Shown here: one piece after another, positions 63,184 to 64,000 of the stretch | Layout of the letters: the number at the start of each line of letters is the position of its first letter | Position numbering within the stretch: position 1 is the stretch's first letter | DNA from: Bacteroidia bacterium | Lineage (GTDB): Bacteria > Bacteroidota > Bacteroidia > Bacteroidales > Azobacteroidaceae | Length of the DNA: 64,000 bases | Direction: 5' to 3' | Assembly: GCA_025996865.1 (NCBI GenBank) | Contig: BNTV01000007.1 | Span: 13,255 to 77,254 of the forward strand | The notes under the pieces: generated by a model | Seen by the model: only the letters and a program-made list of their open reading frames with translations | Told to the model about the DNA's origin: nothing | Database searches by the model: none | Position numbers and translations under genes: made by a program

Positions 63184-63331
63184 AGTAATTATTTTTTAAT
63201 CATTAAAACGTATGGATCTTCCCGAATAGCTTGGTAGAAAACTACCGAGCTATCATCCCTAAAGGGATGGGGATAATCATGCCCTTGTGTATTCCTTATT
63301 GTCTTTTTCATTTTATTCTAATTTTTACTGC

Positions 63332-63405
63332 CGTCATTGCGATCGTAGCGAAGCAATCCATCTGCCTTGTTCCGGATTGCTTCGGGCTTCGCCCTTATAA
63401 TGACG
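63332..63405. repeat. GTCATT-type inverted repeat near the esterase 3' end
   Basis: The element opens CGTCATTGCGA and closes TAATGACG; inside, GAAGCAATCC pairs with GGATTGCTTC. Parts recur at 37125-37156 and 42233-42246. It lies just after the esterase stop codon (63412). Confidence 0.65.
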
Positions 63406-63411
63406 ATGCTA

Positions 63412-64000
63412 CTATAACAACCTCAACCATTTTTCAAGTTCTTCCGTCCATTGACGTTTGTAAAGAAAATTATCGCCAAATCCCCAACCGTGCCCTCCGT
63501 TTGAATAAGCGTGCAAACTTACGGGAATTTTGTTTTCCAAAAGCGCTTGGTAATACAATATACTGTGAGGCGCCAACCGGTCGTCGGAAGAAACGGTGAT
63601 GAATGCAGGCGGCGTATCTTTCGTTATATGCAATTCGGCGGAATATTTTGTCTTCAAGTCTTCGGTAGGATTTTTCCCAAACAACATACCGCTTGCATCT
63701 CCTTTCATGCTGATGACAGGATAGAGCAAAATCTGAAAATCGGGACGGGTATCAGGGCTACCATACAGTGTGGCGAGTGAAGAAGCCAGATGTCCACCTG
63801 CCGAAGCGCCCATGATTCCTACTTTGCTTTTGTCCACGCGCCATTCTTCCGCATGTTGGCGGACGATACGAATGGCTTGTTCTGCATCCGACAGCGGAAT
63901 TTCCGGGTGTCCATTGGGCATACGGTATTTAAGTACAATATAGGTAATCCCCTGTTTATTAAACCACGGAGCCATATCATGCCCTTCATGATTCATCGCC
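63412..64000 (-). CDS. Alpha/beta-hydrolase esterase (5' end outside window)
   Basis: The visible 196 codons run off the window edge. They contain the nucleophile elbow VGIMGASAGGHLASSLA, the Asp region PAFITVSSDDRLAP and the His in YSNGGHGWGFG, completing the catalytic triad of a carbohydrate or acetyl-esterase type (BD-FAE/CE-like). The oxyanion-hole HGGG motif would be in the missing N-terminal part, so the ATG at 63996 should not be read as the start. In this locus it probably deacylates pectin. Confidence 0.78.
   Translation of the reverse strand, partial: AMNHEGHDMAPWFNKQGITYIVLKYRMPNGHPEIPLSDAEQAIRIVRQHAEEWRVDKSKVGIMGASAGGHLASSLATLYGSPDTRPDFQILLYPVISMKGDASGMLFGKNPTEDLKTKYSAELHITKDTPPAFITVSSDDRLAPHSILYYQALLENKIPVSLHAYSNGGHGWGFGDNFLYKRQWTEELEKWLRLL

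Noticed and set aside
1..64000. tRNA, rRNA, tmRNA or riboswitch genes
   Set aside because: I looked through the intergenic regions for cloverleaf, 16S/23S-like and common riboswitch cores and saw none; this is a visual check, not a covariance-model search.

Overview
The window looks like the chromosome of a member of the Bacteroidetes, most likely order Bacteroidales. Evidence: two SusC/SusD outer-membrane pairs, a hybrid two-component regulator of the polysaccharide-utilisation type, GH105/GH28/PL1/PL10 pectinases, WbqC, a large signal peptidase I, and many promoters of the Bacteroidetes form TTTG-N19-21-TAnnTTTG. The genus cannot be named from what is visible.

Layout. (1) 1-2580: the 3' end of alaS and rnr, a housekeeping start. 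(2) 2685-16861, almost all minus strand: a large YfhO-type membrane protein and a surface-glycan cluster (GT2, two SAM methyltransferases, GT4, an HlpA-like transferase, UDP-glucuronate decarboxylase, WbsX, FkbM methyltransferase). It is interrupted by a split hipB-hipS-hipT toxin-antitoxin operon (6077-7568), the wreck of an AbiEii-type module (8498-8878) and an ATPase-nuclease gene framed by repeats (10997-12451). (3) 17053-26926, plus strand: a second ATPase-nuclease gene behind an elaborate palindromic leader, then a compact, noticeably GC-richer SusC-SusD-DUF3823-glutaminase-like (DUF4965) locus. (4) 27103-30569, minus strand: two glycosyltransferases and a Wzx-type flippase, so the glycan cluster continues on the far side of the plus-strand insert; a small remnant of a flippase 3' end lies at the near side (about 16900-16963). 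(5) 30572-39926: mutS, a lamin-tail secreted protein, asd (plus), wbqC, lepB and dapB. (6) 40271-42196: an unrecognised secreted protein. (7) 42316-50407: SusC-SusD followed by a secreted protein with a DsbD-alpha-like C-terminus and a TlpA-like thioredoxin. (8) 50630-64000: a pectin-utilisation locus (hybrid regulator, GH105, GH28, PL1, a very large PL10 fusion, and an esterase running off the window end).

How the genes work together. The pectin locus forms a plausible chain: PL10 and PL1 lyases and the GH28 hydrolase cut polygalacturonate, the esterase would strip acyl groups, GH105 removes the unsaturated terminal uronate, and the hybrid regulator senses a product. The SusC/D pair just downstream may serve that locus, but its partners are thiol-redox proteins, so it could have a separate job. 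UXS, the flippase and the transferases would make and export a xylose- or UDP-sugar-dependent surface glycan.

The most unusual signals are in the DNA between and inside genes: short palindromic repeats captured in frame by genes (GT2 at 5226, WbqC at 37130, PL10 fusion at 58801, ATPase at 10997), a 258-bp MITE-like element, a perfect 31-bp hairpin beside an orphan promoter, and repeated motifs placed directly after the -7 box of both ATPase genes. All functional calls are from reading the sequence; no database search was possible.
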